NCBI RefSeq assembly: GCF_005221305.1
Contig: NZ_CP039887.1
Location: forward strand, 1,302,001-1,366,000
Source: Neisseria subflava
GTDB lineage: Bacteria; Pseudomonadota; Gammaproteobacteria; Burkholderiales; Neisseriaceae
Direction of reading: 5' to 3'
Length of the DNA: 64,000 bases
Shown: positions 16,310 through 25,953 of the stretch, in pieces
Position numbering within the stretch: the stretch's first letter is position 1
Layout: every line of letters begins with the position of its first letter
The notes under the pieces: model-generated
Databases searched by the model: none
What the model saw: only the letters and a program-made list of their open reading frames with translations
Told to the model about the DNA's origin: nothing
Made by a program: the position numbers and the translations under genes

Positions 16310-16327
16310 TAGCTATCCGTTAACTGC

Positions 16328-16441
16328 TTAGAATTTCCATTCCAAAGACACGGCATAGTTGCGACCTGGGGCACGGTAGCGATCTAAGCCTTTGCCATCG
16401 CGGTCAACGCCGTTGGTGGTGCTGTAGCTGTACCAACCTTC
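16328..16441 (-). pseudogene. 3' remnant of a TonB-dependent receptor, probably hmbR
   Basis: On the minus strand this piece encodes EGWYSYSTTNGVDRDGKG, then LDRYRAPGRNYAVSLEWKF and a stop (16328-16330). This is the last beta-strand and C-terminal Phe of a TonB-dependent heme/iron receptor. It has no start or upstream part and begins about 18 bases after the hpuB stop. It differs from the HpuB end (FTSPGRSYNFTLEAKF), so it is not a duplication of the neighbouring gene. The sequence resembles the hemoglobin receptor HmbR, whose gene lies downstream of hemO in N. meningitidis. Confidence 0.8.
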
Positions 16442-16459
16442 CTTTCTGTTCTAATTACC

Positions 16460-18877
16460 TTAGAACTTGGCTTCAAGCGTGAAGTTGTAGCTTCTGCCGG
16501 GGGAGGTGAAGCGTTCTATACCGGCATGGGTTTTGTTGTCAACGCGGTTGACTGTACCGAATTCGCGGATGCTGCGCAACGATTCCCAAGTGTAGTATTT
16601 TTTGTTGCCGATGTTGTACGCACCGGCGCGCACAGTGAAGTATTTGCCCAAGTTGACGTAGCCTGTCAGGTCGAAAAGCGTATAGGCTTTGCTATGTTTG
16701 GCAAACGGCCATGGGTTGTTCAAATCATCACTGCTGTGAACGGTGTCAGACGGTTTTTTAGCTGCAGTGTGTGTCAGGTACGCATTGATACCCCAGCGTT
16801 TGGAAGGAGCGTCGTAGCCCAGATTGTAAACAGCAGACCACGGCGAAAGTGCGTTAATCGGGGTTTCCTGTTCGTTGGTCTGTTTGGCTTTGCCTTTGAT
16901 GTAGCTGACATTGACACCTGCGTGCGTACCTTGCGGCAAACCGATGCTGTCGAGGTTCCATGTGCCGTTAAATTCCAAACCTTTCACCCATGCGGAGGAA
17001 CGGTTTTGGTTTTGCCAAACGGGTGAGCTGACCAATGCGGTACCGTCGGAAATCGGCGCATAATTAGGGCTGTTGGGGTTGTCTGAGGACACGCCCATGT
17101 AGGTCAGCTCGATAAAGTTGCGGTAGCGGGTTTGGAAGCCGGAGAGTTTAAAGTTTCCGGCTTTGCCACTGCCGGCAAGTCCCAGCTCGAAGTTTTTGGC
17201 GGTTTCTGCCTTAAGGTTAGGGTTTGCTTTAAGGTAGAAGTCAGGATGCGGGAACAATAGCCAGGTTTCGTCCGAAGTCGGCGCGCGGAAGCCTGTACTG
17301 TATTTCGCCAGAAGATTCAAATGTGGAGTAAATTTCCAGTCTAATCCTAAGCCGTAGCTGAAACCGCTGTGTTTACGCTCGCTGCCAAGATAGGGGATTT
17401 GACCGCGGATGGCAGGGGTATAGTTGGGGTTGTCCTTGGCTTTGCTGCTGCTGTTGTCGTAACGAACCCCGGCATTGAGGCGGTATTGGCTGCTGTCGCC
17501 GAATTGGAAGGTGTTGTTCCAGTAGGCAAAACGGTTTTTGGAGGAGCTTTCGACCAGCATAGTCAATTCTTGGTTGTTGGACGTTTGATATTTCGGGTCG
17601 TATAGGCGTACCCAATAGCTATGATCTCTATTGCCGTTGTCGTTTTGTGAACCACCCAATCCGTATTGCATTGCCCATACCGATTTGGAGAAGTCGATTT
17701 GTTTTTCGGCATCGGCACCATATTGTATGGTCTTTTGACGGATGTTGCGGAACATATGGTATACGTCGCTGTTGACCCCGTTGCTGGCGTAATCGGTCGG
17801 CAAGTCCCAAGTCCAGGTACTCATGTCGATGGTTTGACGGTCGTAACGCAGGTTAAGGTTGTCCCATGGTCCTTTGTCAAGTTGGTTTTTGTATTCGAAA
17901 CCGATGCGTTTGCGGTAGGAAATATCTTGACGGGAACGGGTATCGCCCAATGCCTCGCCTTTCCAGTTTGCCGCCCACATATTGGACAATTCGGTCGTCG
18001 TGCGGTCGGTGCGTGAATCTTCGTAAATCCAGCCGATACGGTTTTGATCGTTAAAGTTGTAACCCAGTTTAAACAGAGTGCTTTTATTTTCCCAGTCTTG
18101 AGGATCAGGTTTACTACGAGCCACACCACGGCTGCCGTAGTTGGTTCTGCCGACATTCGGCCCCCAGCTTTGTTTGTTGTCGGTGATGTCGGTATCGGCA
18201 GCGTCGCTGTTGTTTTTGGTTTCTTTACCGAAACGGCGGGTATAAACCATCAATGCATCCAGACCCAGCCAAGTTCCTGCGGCGGTTATGCTGCTGAATT
18301 TCTGGCTGTTGCGTCCGATATAGCCGCCTTTAATGCCCAAATGGTAGGGCTTTTCTTCGGAAACATAGTCGCTTGCGGATTTGGTTTTATAGTTGACGGC
18401 ACCGCCCAATGCACCGCTGCCGGATTTGAGCGAGTCCGCACCTTTGGTGAGGGTTACTTCCGAGAAATTTTCGGGTTCGGAAGTGTTGCGGTTGGCATTG
18501 AAGTTGCCGTATGCGCCGAACAACTCTTGGAATGCTTCAGACGACCTGCTTTCTGCTTGTGCCAGTCCGTCCACGTTGATGGCAACGCGGTCTTTATCGA
18601 CACCGCGTATGGTAAAACCGTTAGAACCTGAGCGCCCGCCTTCAACGACGCTGATGCCCGGATCGTAACGCACCAAGTCGCTTTCATCGGAGACCATTTG
18701 TTTATCCAAAGCCTGACGGCGGATTTTCTCTTCACCGAGTTTTTGTACTTTGCGGCCGCCAATGACTTTGACTTCATTCAACTCCTGATAAGCTTGAGGA
18801 ATAGGATCGGCCGCTAAGGCAGGGAAAGTTTGGCTGACAATAGCTGCCAGCAGTACAGGTTTAAAATGGAAGGACAT
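16460..18877 (-). CDS. hpuB: Hemoglobin-haptoglobin TonB-dependent receptor HpuB
   Basis: This 805-residue outer-membrane receptor has a signal peptide (about 1-23, ending ALAA), a TonB-box-like NEVKVIGG and a plug domain with the SNGFTIRGVDKDRVAINVDGL motif (about 85-105). The barrel ends at a C-terminal Phe. HpuB and the lipoprotein HpuA form the two-part receptor that takes heme iron from hemoglobin and hemoglobin-haptoglobin. hpuA is 54 bases upstream on the same strand, and the length matches HpuB. HmbR is the alternative family, but the paired lipoprotein gene argues for HpuB. A GAGGC ribosome site precedes the start. Confidence 0.9.
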   Translation of the reverse strand: MSFHFKPVLLAAIVSQTFPALAADPIPQAYQELNEVKVIGGRKVQKLGEEKIRRQALDKQMVSDESDLVRYDPGISVVEGGRSGSNGFTIRGVDKDRVAINVDGLAQAESRSSEAFQELFGAYGNFNANRNTSEPENFSEVTLTKGADSLKSGSGALGGAVNYKTKSASDYVSEEKPYHLGIKGGYIGRNSQKFSSITAAGTWLGLDALMVYTRRFGKETKNNSDAADTDITDNKQSWGPNVGRTNYGSRGVARSKPDPQDWENKSTLFKLGYNFNDQNRIGWIYEDSRTDRTTTELSNMWAANWKGEALGDTRSRQDISYRKRIGFEYKNQLDKGPWDNLNLRYDRQTIDMSTWTWDLPTDYASNGVNSDVYHMFRNIRQKTIQYGADAEKQIDFSKSVWAMQYGLGGSQNDNGNRDHSYWVRLYDPKYQTSNNQELTMLVESSSKNRFAYWNNTFQFGDSSQYRLNAGVRYDNSSSKAKDNPNYTPAIRGQIPYLGSERKHSGFSYGLGLDWKFTPHLNLLAKYSTGFRAPTSDETWLLFPHPDFYLKANPNLKAETAKNFELGLAGSGKAGNFKLSGFQTRYRNFIELTYMGVSSDNPNSPNYAPISDGTALVSSPVWQNQNRSSAWVKGLEFNGTWNLDSIGLPQGTHAGVNVSYIKGKAKQTNEQETPINALSPWSAVYNLGYDAPSKRWGINAYLTHTAAKKPSDTVHSSDDLNNPWPFAKHSKAYTLFDLTGYVNLGKYFTVRAGAYNIGNKKYYTWESLRSIREFGTVNRVDNKTHAGIERFTSPGRSYNFTLEAKF

Positions 18878-18931
18878 TTTTTGCCTCTTAATATATATTG
18901 ATTATCTATTATTGGAATGCTTGATGTGCAG

Positions 18932-19927
18932 TTACTGGCTGACAGGTGTCAAGCTTGTATCTGTCGTATTGCGGTCTGATGAATTTTCTACGCCGCCAAA
19001 TACAGTATCTAACGATTTGTCAGCATCGAAGGTAACTTTGCCGCCTATGCTGACTTCTGTTTTATCGCCGCCTTTAAACTGACCGAAGAATTTTCCTTCG
19101 ACTTTGCCGTTTTTACCGTCAGATTCGGCAGTGCCTGAGAAATCAACGCCGTTAATGCCCACATCTTTCATTACGACGTCCGGACCGTAATCCGCATTAC
19201 CTAAAATCGTGCCGCCGAGTTTGTTGGTGTTGAAATTGGCTGTCAGCAGTGAAAGTTTGGGAGCGGTTTTTTCAGACGACCCGGAGGATTTGCCCGGATC
19301 GTAGGTTGAGGTAACGATATTGCCGTTGCGGACGCGGACTGCCCAAACTTCGTATGTGGTCTTGCCTTTTGCCACAGTACTGTCTGACGGAGTGTAATAA
19401 GACGGTTTCGCCGTGCCAACAGGTTTACCGCCGACGAACAGGTCTGCCGTGCCGTCTGAACTTATCCATGCGCCGAATTTGAGGTGATCATGTTTGGTTG
19501 CGGGCGCGTAGGTGAACTGTCCCGAACTACTGCAACAGACAAACAGTTTGCCACCTTCAGATAAAGGTTGGCCTTCGTGGCGGGTACGCAGGGCATAAGA
19601 CGGGCTGGAGTAGGAGGGGACAATCGGGTCGGAATATGAGCTGATGTTGTAATAGTTGCCTGAAGGGGTTTGATAGACATATTGCTTATCGGTATAGCTG
19701 CCCCATGATGTTTTTACTTCGAGCTCCGCTTCATGCAGGCTGCCTCCTTTTCCGGAAAGGGTATTGATGGTCTGTATCGCACTGCTTTCATCGCTCAGCT
19801 TAACATTGGCGATAGGTTGCGCTGTCGGAATAGCAACGGGAACTTTGGGTTCAGATGCACCTCCACCTGCACATGCAGTCAAAATAAAGGTAGTTGCAAT
19901 GGGTACTATAAATACATTAATTTTCAT
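18932..19927 (-). CDS. hpuA: Surface lipoprotein HpuA (hemoglobin-haptoglobin binding)
   Basis: The start at 19927 (MKINVFIVPIATTFILTAC) was chosen over 19963 because of the AGAGAG ribosome site and the lipoprotein signal; the lipobox LTAC gives a lipidated Cys19. The 331-residue protein has a variable binding region and C-terminal beta-barrel-like repeats (LSLLTANFNTNKLGG and VEGKFFGQFKGG) as in the TbpB/HpuA class. It is the co-receptor of HpuB on the outer surface. The poly-G tract that phase-varies hpuA in N. meningitidis appears here as interrupted GGTGGAGGT codons after the lipobox. Slam2 would deliver it to the surface. Confidence 0.88.
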   Translation of the reverse strand: MKINVFIVPIATTFILTACAGGGASEPKVPVAIPTAQPIANVKLSDESSAIQTINTLSGKGGSLHEAELEVKTSWGSYTDKQYVYQTPSGNYYNISSYSDPIVPSYSSPSYALRTRHEGQPLSEGGKLFVCCSSSGQFTYAPATKHDHLKFGAWISSDGTADLFVGGKPVGTAKPSYYTPSDSTVAKGKTTYEVWAVRVRNGNIVTSTYDPGKSSGSSEKTAPKLSLLTANFNTNKLGGTILGNADYGPDVVMKDVGINGVDFSGTAESDGKNGKVEGKFFGQFKGGDKTEVSIGGKVTFDADKSLDTVFGGVENSSDRNTTDTSLTPVSQ

Positions 19928-20295
19928 AACCAATCTCTCTAAATACAAGCTTCTCAAATACAATAATGATAAGTATTACTAATAATATGAAATATTGTGT
20001 AATAAATATTTTATTTTAGCAATACCAATATTTTCTCTATCAGTAGTTAGGGTGAATCTTTATGCTATCCTCTCTCTGTTAAATATATTTACGTAATTTA
20101 TAATCCTATAAAAATAAATAAGTTATATATATTTCGTAAATTTGCCGTTATAATAATAAATCTAAATACGAATCTGTATTTTTTATGCAAAAATAAAATT
20201 ACCTGAGATGCCTCAGGCAGTTTTATGATAAGAGCAAATCCCTTATTAGAAACGGTTTGCCCTGCAATATATACATATATTTCGGATGACTTTAA
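19928..20295. promoter_or_regulatory. Divergent hpuA/slam2 regulatory region
   Basis: This AT-rich 368-base region holds the promoters of the divergently read hpuAB and slam2. It contains a Fur-box-like site near hpuA and many TAAATA/TATA stretches. A TGAGATGCCTCAGGCA segment near 20205-20220 forms a short inverted repeat. No gene is seen. Confidence 0.65.
19962..19981. promoter_or_regulatory. Fur-box-like operator upstream of hpuA
   Basis: AATAATGATAAGTATTACTA resembles the Fur consensus GATAATGATAATCATTATC in most positions. It lies about 35 bases upstream of the hpuA start, where Fur with iron would block transcription. It was found by eye. Confidence 0.6.
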
Positions 20296-21837
20296 ATGCT
20301 AAAAATAAAACAAAAAATTGTCTCAGCTTCTTTGTGCTACCTATTGCCGTCAGCAGTCTTTGCTGAATTTCCCGAAAAGGGTGTTCGGCAGAATATTTCT
20401 TCTCAGAATACTGCTGTACAAGTACAACAGAAACAATGGTTAGATATTTTATCTGAGGAAGAAAGGTCGCCTGAAAAGAATGAGAATATAGGCAGACCGA
20501 CTCTGATTAACGATGATTTTTTAGCGTCAAACCCGCATATTCTTGAGGACGCGTTAGTTCAAGCACTTAACGGCAATAGCGCAGATCTGGTTTCCTCGCT
20601 TGTTGCCCTTTACCGCAAACAGCCCAACCACAATCCCAAACTGATTGCGCGTGCCGATGCTTTGCTAGCAAAGTTGAAAGGACGAAATTCCGAAGCGGTC
20701 GAACGTTATCGTACCCTTTATGAATCTGACGTTTCAGACGACCGCATATTATTGGATTTGGCAGCTGCAGAGTTTCAGGACCATCGTTTGGGTGAGGCAA
20801 CGATGCATTTTCGTCATGCCGCGCAACGCGATATACCTGCCCCCGTTTTGGAAAATGTCAAACGTTTTCAAGAAGCCGTTAAACGGCAGACAGAATGGAA
20901 ATGGTCTGGCGGAATCAGCCCCGTGCATAACGATAATGCCAACAACGCTGCTCCGCGTTATTGCATCGAAACAAGGGGGCAAACCGCATGCAGTGTTACC
21001 TTACCTGTCAGTGCCAACGGCTTGAATTACGAATTGAACACCGAAAAACTCACCCCATTGTATGGGCATCACGCCATCAAATTCCGTACCAACCTCAGCG
21101 GCACAAGCTATTTTTTCGACCGTCAATCGGCTTACGACGATGCGTTCGGCAGGGCTTATTTGGGATGGCAGCGCAAGGATGGCAAACAAACCATCAGCGT
21201 TTTACCGTTTTATCAGGCACAGTTGGCAGGCAGCAGCGAGTTTGACAGCAAAAAAGAAAATAACCGTCGCGCCGCGCCGTATATGCTGGCACACGGGGTT
21301 GGCGTACAGCTTTCGCATATGGTCAATCTCGGTAACGCAACACAACTTTATTACTCACTGGAGCGCTACCGCCAAAACTATCGGGAAACTGATCGTGCAC
21401 TGCGCAACGATGGTTGGCACGACAGTACTTATCTTTCCCTAGCGCGCCGTTTCGGCAGTACGACCCTGTTCGGCGGTTGGCAATACAACCGCTTTGTTCC
21501 TGAAAACAAAAACATACGTAATACTGTCAACAATGCGGCCTACCACCGCAACGGTTTCAATATAGGTTGGATACAGCAATGGCAGGTTTTAGGCGGGCTT
21601 AACAGCAGACTTACCGCTTCATTTGCCAACCGTCGCTATAAAGGCATTATGGCATTCGGTACCGAGCCACAACGCAACCGAGAGCGTTCCCTCTCTATCA
21701 ACCTTAGCCACAACAAATTATCTTATAAAGGCATTACCCCTACTTTGAATTATAGTTATAGTCACATCCGTAGCAATGCACCATATGCAATGCGTAATAT
21801 TCATCAATGGTCATTAGGTGGTGAATGGAATTTTTAA
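20296..21837 (+). CDS. slam2: Surface lipoprotein assembly modulator (Slam2-type)
   Basis: The 513-residue protein has a signal peptide (about 1-23, ending AVFA), an N-terminal TPR-like helical domain (about 60-195, with LDLAAAEFQDHRLGEATMHF) and a C-terminal DUF560-type 14-strand-like barrel (about 205-513) that ends in WSLGGEWNF. Slam proteins in the outer membrane move lipoproteins to the cell surface. Slam2 was shown in Neisseria to handle HpuA, and this gene lies directly divergent from hpuA. It is not Slam1-linked here because no tbp or lbp genes are present. Confidence 0.88.
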   Translation: MLKIKQKIVSASLCYLLPSAVFAEFPEKGVRQNISSQNTAVQVQQKQWLDILSEEERSPEKNENIGRPTLINDDFLASNPHILEDALVQALNGNSADLVSSLVALYRKQPNHNPKLIARADALLAKLKGRNSEAVERYRTLYESDVSDDRILLDLAAAEFQDHRLGEATMHFRHAAQRDIPAPVLENVKRFQEAVKRQTEWKWSGGISPVHNDNANNAAPRYCIETRGQTACSVTLPVSANGLNYELNTEKLTPLYGHHAIKFRTNLSGTSYFFDRQSAYDDAFGRAYLGWQRKDGKQTISVLPFYQAQLAGSSEFDSKKENNRRAAPYMLAHGVGVQLSHMVNLGNATQLYYSLERYRQNYRETDRALRNDGWHDSTYLSLARRFGSTTLFGGWQYNRFVPENKNIRNTVNNAAYHRNGFNIGWIQQWQVLGGLNSRLTASFANRRYKGIMAFGTEPQRNRERSLSINLSHNKLSYKGITPTLNYSYSHIRSNAPYAMRNIHQWSLGGEWNF

Positions 21838-21957
21838 AGGAGAATCAAATCTGAGTAGGTATAAGACAGCAACCCGTTCAAACAAAACTTTGTAGTGTAA
21901 TTAAAGGCCCCTGCAAACATCTACGCCGAGACCTTGTCTGTTTGATTTAATTATTTT

Positions 21958-22581
21958 TTAGAGTCTGTGCGGTGTCATACCTTCAGGCGCTTCTGCACCT
22001 GCCGGCAAACCGAAGGTTTCGCGCAAAATCACTTTATAGAAAGCAAATGCTTCGCGCGCACCTTGAATGGCTTCCGCCTCGGCTTCAGGAGTCAAGTTCA
22101 AAGCGTTCAGATGCTCGACAAAAGCGCGCCAGTGTTTGCCGCGGCCGTTTGGATGCGGAGCCAGGTGGCGTGCGCCGAATTCGCCGTTGTATTCAAGTTT
22201 TTGAGCGTGTTTGAACAAGAATGCTGCGCCCAAATTAGAACCTTCGGCGCAATACAGCCAGCCGATGGCTTTATTGCCGGTTTCGTGTGGCAATTCTTTG
22301 TCAAATTTGTAAGGCTCTTCGCCCAAGTCTTTCAAGTCTTGAGTCACGGCATCGTAACGTGCCATGTATTCAAGTTCAGGAATGGCTTTGTTCAATTCGG
22401 CATCTTTATAGATATGGTCAACAGCCTTATGGAAAACAGATTGAAGTTTCAAGAATTTGATGTAGTTTTCTTTGCTAGAAAAAGGTTGAACGGACATAAC
22501 CAGGTTATCAACGCTGTCGTGCGTTGTCGTGGTTTGCTCTTTCAAGCGTTTGGCGAAAGTCAGCTCTTGGGTCTCACTCAT
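21958..22581 (-). CDS. hemO: Heme oxygenase HemO
   Basis: The 207-residue all-helical protein matches the bacterial heme oxygenase of N. meningitidis (HemO). The proximal heme His is His21 in TTTTHDSVDNLVMSV. The distal-helix segment with the GSNLGAAFLFKHA stretch lies near residues 114-126. It opens heme to biliverdin, CO and iron in the cytoplasm. In meningococci hemO lies upstream of hmbR; here hpuAB-slam2 lies between hemO and the hmbR scar. Fur regulation is likely, and a Fur-like site is upstream. Confidence 0.95.
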   Translation of the reverse strand: MSETQELTFAKRLKEQTTTTHDSVDNLVMSVQPFSSKENYIKFLKLQSVFHKAVDHIYKDAELNKAIPELEYMARYDAVTQDLKDLGEEPYKFDKELPHETGNKAIGWLYCAEGSNLGAAFLFKHAQKLEYNGEFGARHLAPHPNGRGKHWRAFVEHLNALNLTPEAEAEAIQGAREAFAFYKVILRETFGLPAGAEAPEGMTPHRL

Positions 22582-22984
22582 GATGTTTCCTTTGAATAAG
22601 GGACTAATGGTTTCAGACGGCCTTTATGGTTAAAAATACCGTCTAATTTTAAAAGAATCGTTTTAAAAACAAAGAAGATAACTCTTAACCTGCTTCAGGT
22701 TCATTGACCGCACACCTTCCACAAATCTACAAGTCTCATCGCGTTTTTCAGGAATAAGAATATATATTATTTTTATACTAATGACAATAAACAAAACCAA
22801 GACCTATTAATAAAATTTAACGGCCCATAGCAATAACCTTCTGAAGTCTTTTCAAACTTTTCAGACGGCCCAAACTTTATTAAACAGCCGCCATTCAATC
22901 CAATATCGACCTAAATTTGGGCTATCCTTCTGTTTTCCTTTATAATGCGACACTCTTTGCACCTTCTTTACCCCCTGCCGAACC
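22582..22984. promoter_or_regulatory. hemO/pqiA divergent intergenic region
   Basis: The 403-base region has a DUS copy near hemO (22614-22623), a partial one nearby, another DUS at about 22859-22869, and an AT-rich block. A weak Fur-like motif (CTAATGACAATAAACAAAA, about 22778-22796) lies about 200 bases upstream of hemO. No coding sequence is seen. Confidence 0.5.
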
Positions 22985-24295
22985 ATGAAACGGATTCCTG
23001 CCTACCATCGCTGGTGGCGCTACAAGTCTTATCTTCCTGATGCGACGCTGCCTGCACATACGGTGGAATGCCCGGATTGCGGCTGCCGTATGGATATTCC
23101 GCGCCTGCGTCAGGGGCAGGAAGCGCATTGTCCGGTGTGCAACCACGAAATCGTGGAGGTGGAAAACAATCCGTATATCGCGCCGATTGCCTATGCGCTG
23201 ACAACCTTGATTCTGATGGCATTCGCGTACAATATGGTGTATATCCGCGTCGATTTGTTCGGCGTGACATCGATTTTGTCGTTGCCGCAAATGATGCGGC
23301 TTTTGATTTCGCTGGATTATGGTTTTCTGGCAGAAGTGATGTTTATCCTCACCTTCGGCGCGCCCTTACTGTTTTTACTGCTCTGCCTTTATGTTTATAC
23401 GGCTTTGATACGCGAAAAGGCCTACCCTGCGCTGCGCTTTGCAACGCGTGTATTGGTGCGGCTGCGTCATTGGATTATGGTGGATGTGTTTTTTATTTCC
23501 ACTCTGGTGGCGTATATCAAGCTCTCGTCCGTTGCTACGGTAGAATTCGGCTCGGCGTTTTATCTGATGTTTCCGTTGTCGGTCATGCTGATTCGGACTT
23601 CGGTATCGATTCCGCAGCATTGGGTTTATTATAAGATTCACCGTTTAACCGGCGGCCATGCGGTTCAGACGGCCACTGAAGACAAAATCTGTTGCAGCCG
23701 TTGCCTGTATTTCCGCAATAAAGACGAGCAGCCTTGCGGCGTATGCGGTGCGGACTTATACCGCCGCCGCCCGAAAAGCCTGAGCATTTCTCTGGCGTTT
23801 TTAGTCGCGGCGTTTATCCTGTATTTCCCTGCCAACATCCTGCCGATTATGATTTCGTCCAACCCGACGGCCTTGGAGATCAACACGATTTTCAACGGCA
23901 TTGTTTATATGTGGGACGACGGCGACCGATTGATTGCCGTGATTATCTTTAGTGCCAGTATTATGGTGCCGGTTTTGAAGATTATTGCGATGGCGGTTTT
24001 GATTTATTCCGCATACTTCAAACCTGTGATGAGCGCGGACAAGATGTCGGTTTTGTATCGGATTACCGAATCCATCGGCCGCTGGTCGATGATTGATATT
24101 TTTGTGATTATCATTTTGATGAGTTCGTTCCACACCAATATGGCGCGCGTTGTACCGGGTGGTGCGACGATTTACTTCTGCCTGGTCGTTATTTTGACCA
24201 TGCTTTCGGCCTATTATTTCGATCCCCGTCTGATTTGGGACAAGCAACAACAGCTTTCAGACGGCCTTGATTCTGACCAGACCTTAACACAATGA
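22985..24295 (+). CDS. pqiA: PqiA-like inner-membrane protein
   Basis: The 436-residue protein consists of two PqiA domains. Each starts with a zinc-ribbon-like CxxC pair (CPDCGCRMDIPRLRQ...CPVCN at about 20-50; CSRCLYFRNK...CGVCG at about 237-256), followed by four hydrophobic segments. It is the membrane partner of the MCE protein PqiB in lipid transport between the inner and outer membranes. The stop overlaps the pqiB start (ATGA). Two DUS copies lie inside the gene. Confidence 0.92.
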   Translation: MKRIPAYHRWWRYKSYLPDATLPAHTVECPDCGCRMDIPRLRQGQEAHCPVCNHEIVEVENNPYIAPIAYALTTLILMAFAYNMVYIRVDLFGVTSILSLPQMMRLLISLDYGFLAEVMFILTFGAPLLFLLLCLYVYTALIREKAYPALRFATRVLVRLRHWIMVDVFFISTLVAYIKLSSVATVEFGSAFYLMFPLSVMLIRTSVSIPQHWVYYKIHRLTGGHAVQTATEDKICCSRCLYFRNKDEQPCGVCGADLYRRRPKSLSISLAFLVAAFILYFPANILPIMISSNPTALEINTIFNGIVYMWDDGDRLIAVIIFSASIMVPVLKIIAMAVLIYSAYFKPVMSADKMSVLYRITESIGRWSMIDIFVIIILMSSFHTNMARVVPGGATIYFCLVVILTMLSAYYFDPRLIWDKQQQLSDGLDSDQTLTQ

Positions 24296-25953
24296 GAAAA
24301 CACGATTCTTCACCCAATTATCACGCCCCGGCGCGTGTCAAGAAAACCAATGTCTTCACATCCGTCGTGTGGCTGATTCCGCTGATTGCGCTGATTGCCG
24401 GCGGCTGGCTTTTGGTTAAAGACATCCGCAACCGCGGCCCTGTCGTTACGCTGTTGATGGACAGCGCCGAAGGCATCGAGGTCAACAACACCGTTATTAA
24501 GGTGTTGAACGTCGATGTCGGACGCGTTACCCGCATCAAATTGCGCGACGACCAAAAAGGCGTGGAAGTCACCGCCCAACTCAGCGCCGACGCCAAAAAC
24601 CTTATCCGCAGCGATACCCAATTTTGGGTAGTCAAACCGCGTATCGACCAAAGCGGCGTTACCGGCTTGGGAACCTTGCTTTCCGGCTCATATATTGCAT
24701 TTACACCGGGCAAAAGCCAAGAAACCAAAGACATATTTGTCGTTCAAGACATTCCACCGATTGCTGCAATCGGTCAAAGCGGCCTGCGCCTGAATTTGAT
24801 CGGCAAAAACGACCGCATCCTCAACGTCAGCAGCCCTGTTTTGTATGAAAACTTTATGGTCGGCCAAGTAGAAAGCGCACATTTCGACCCGTCCGACCAA
24901 AGCGTGCATTACACTATCTTCATCCAAAGCCCTAACGACAAACTGATTAATTCCGCCAGCCGTTTCTGGCTGGAGAGCGGCATCAATATCGAAACCACGG
25001 GCAGCGGTGTCAAACTCAATTCCGCCCCTCTGCCTGCCCTGCTGTCCGGCGCGATTTCCTTTGACTCGCCCAAAACAAGCGACAGCAAAAACGTTAAAAG
25101 CGAAGACAGCTTCACGCTTTACGACAGCCGCAGCGAAGTCGCCAACCTGCCTGACGACCGCTCGCTGTACTACACCGCGTTTTTCAAACAATCCGTACGC
25201 GGCCTGTCTGCCGGTTCACCTGTCGAATACAAAGGCCTAAATGTCGGCGTGGTTTCCGATGTCCCTTATTTCGACCGCAACGACAGCCTGCACTTGTTTG
25301 AAAACGGCTGGATTCCCGTACGCATCCGCATCGAGCCTTCCCGTTTGGAAATCAATGCGGACGAACAAAGCAAAGAGCATTGGAAACAACAATTTCAGAC
25401 GGCCTTAAACAAAGGCCTGACTGCCACCATCTCCAGCAACAACCTGCTGACCGGCAGCAAAATGATTGAGTTGAACGATCAGCCTTCCGCCTCGCCTAAG
25501 CTGCGACCGCATACCGTTTATGCAGGCGATACCGTTATCGCAACCCAAGGCGGCGGTTTGGACGATTTGCAGGCAAAAGTGGCCGATTTGTTAGACAAGT
25601 TCAACAACCTGCCATTGGATAAAACCGTTGCCGGCTTGAACGGTTCGCTTGCCGAGCTCAAGTCCACACTCAAATCTGCCAATGCCGCCCTAAGCTCTAT
25701 CGACAAACTGGTCGGCAAACCACAAACACAAAACATTCCGAACGAGTTGAACCAAACCCTGAAAGAATTGCGTCAAACCCTGCAAGGCGTATCGCCTCAA
25801 TCGCCTATCTACGGCGACGTACAAAATACGCTGCAAAGTTTGGACAAAACCTTAAAAGACGTTCAACCCGTGATTAATACTTTGAAAGAAAAACCCAACG
25901 CGCTGATTTTCAACAACAGCAGCAAAGACCCTATCCCGAAAGGAAGCCGATAA
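24292..25953 (+). CDS. pqiB: PqiB-like MCE (MlaD) protein
   Basis: This 553-residue protein has one N-terminal membrane helix (about 20-40, SVVWLIPLIALIAGGWLLV) and three MCE domains (about 44-135, 160-270 and 280-390, each with a GIEVNNTVIKVLNVDVGRV-type core). A C-terminal helical segment rich in NLPLDKTVAGLN-type repeats follows. In E. coli PqiB forms a hexameric tunnel across the periplasm for lipid transport. It overlaps pqiA and pqiC, so the three genes form one operon. A DUS copy lies in the coding sequence. Confidence 0.94.
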   Translation: MRKHDSSPNYHAPARVKKTNVFTSVVWLIPLIALIAGGWLLVKDIRNRGPVVTLLMDSAEGIEVNNTVIKVLNVDVGRVTRIKLRDDQKGVEVTAQLSADAKNLIRSDTQFWVVKPRIDQSGVTGLGTLLSGSYIAFTPGKSQETKDIFVVQDIPPIAAIGQSGLRLNLIGKNDRILNVSSPVLYENFMVGQVESAHFDPSDQSVHYTIFIQSPNDKLINSASRFWLESGINIETTGSGVKLNSAPLPALLSGAISFDSPKTSDSKNVKSEDSFTLYDSRSEVANLPDDRSLYYTAFFKQSVRGLSAGSPVEYKGLNVGVVSDVPYFDRNDSLHLFENGWIPVRIRIEPSRLEINADEQSKEHWKQQFQTALNKGLTATISSNNLLTGSKMIELNDQPSASPKLRPHTVYAGDTVIATQGGGLDDLQAKVADLLDKFNNLPLDKTVAGLNGSLAELKSTLKSANAALSSIDKLVGKPQTQNIPNELNQTLKELRQTLQGVSPQSPIYGDVQNTLQSLDKTLKDVQPVINTLKEKPNALIFNNSSKDPIPKGSR

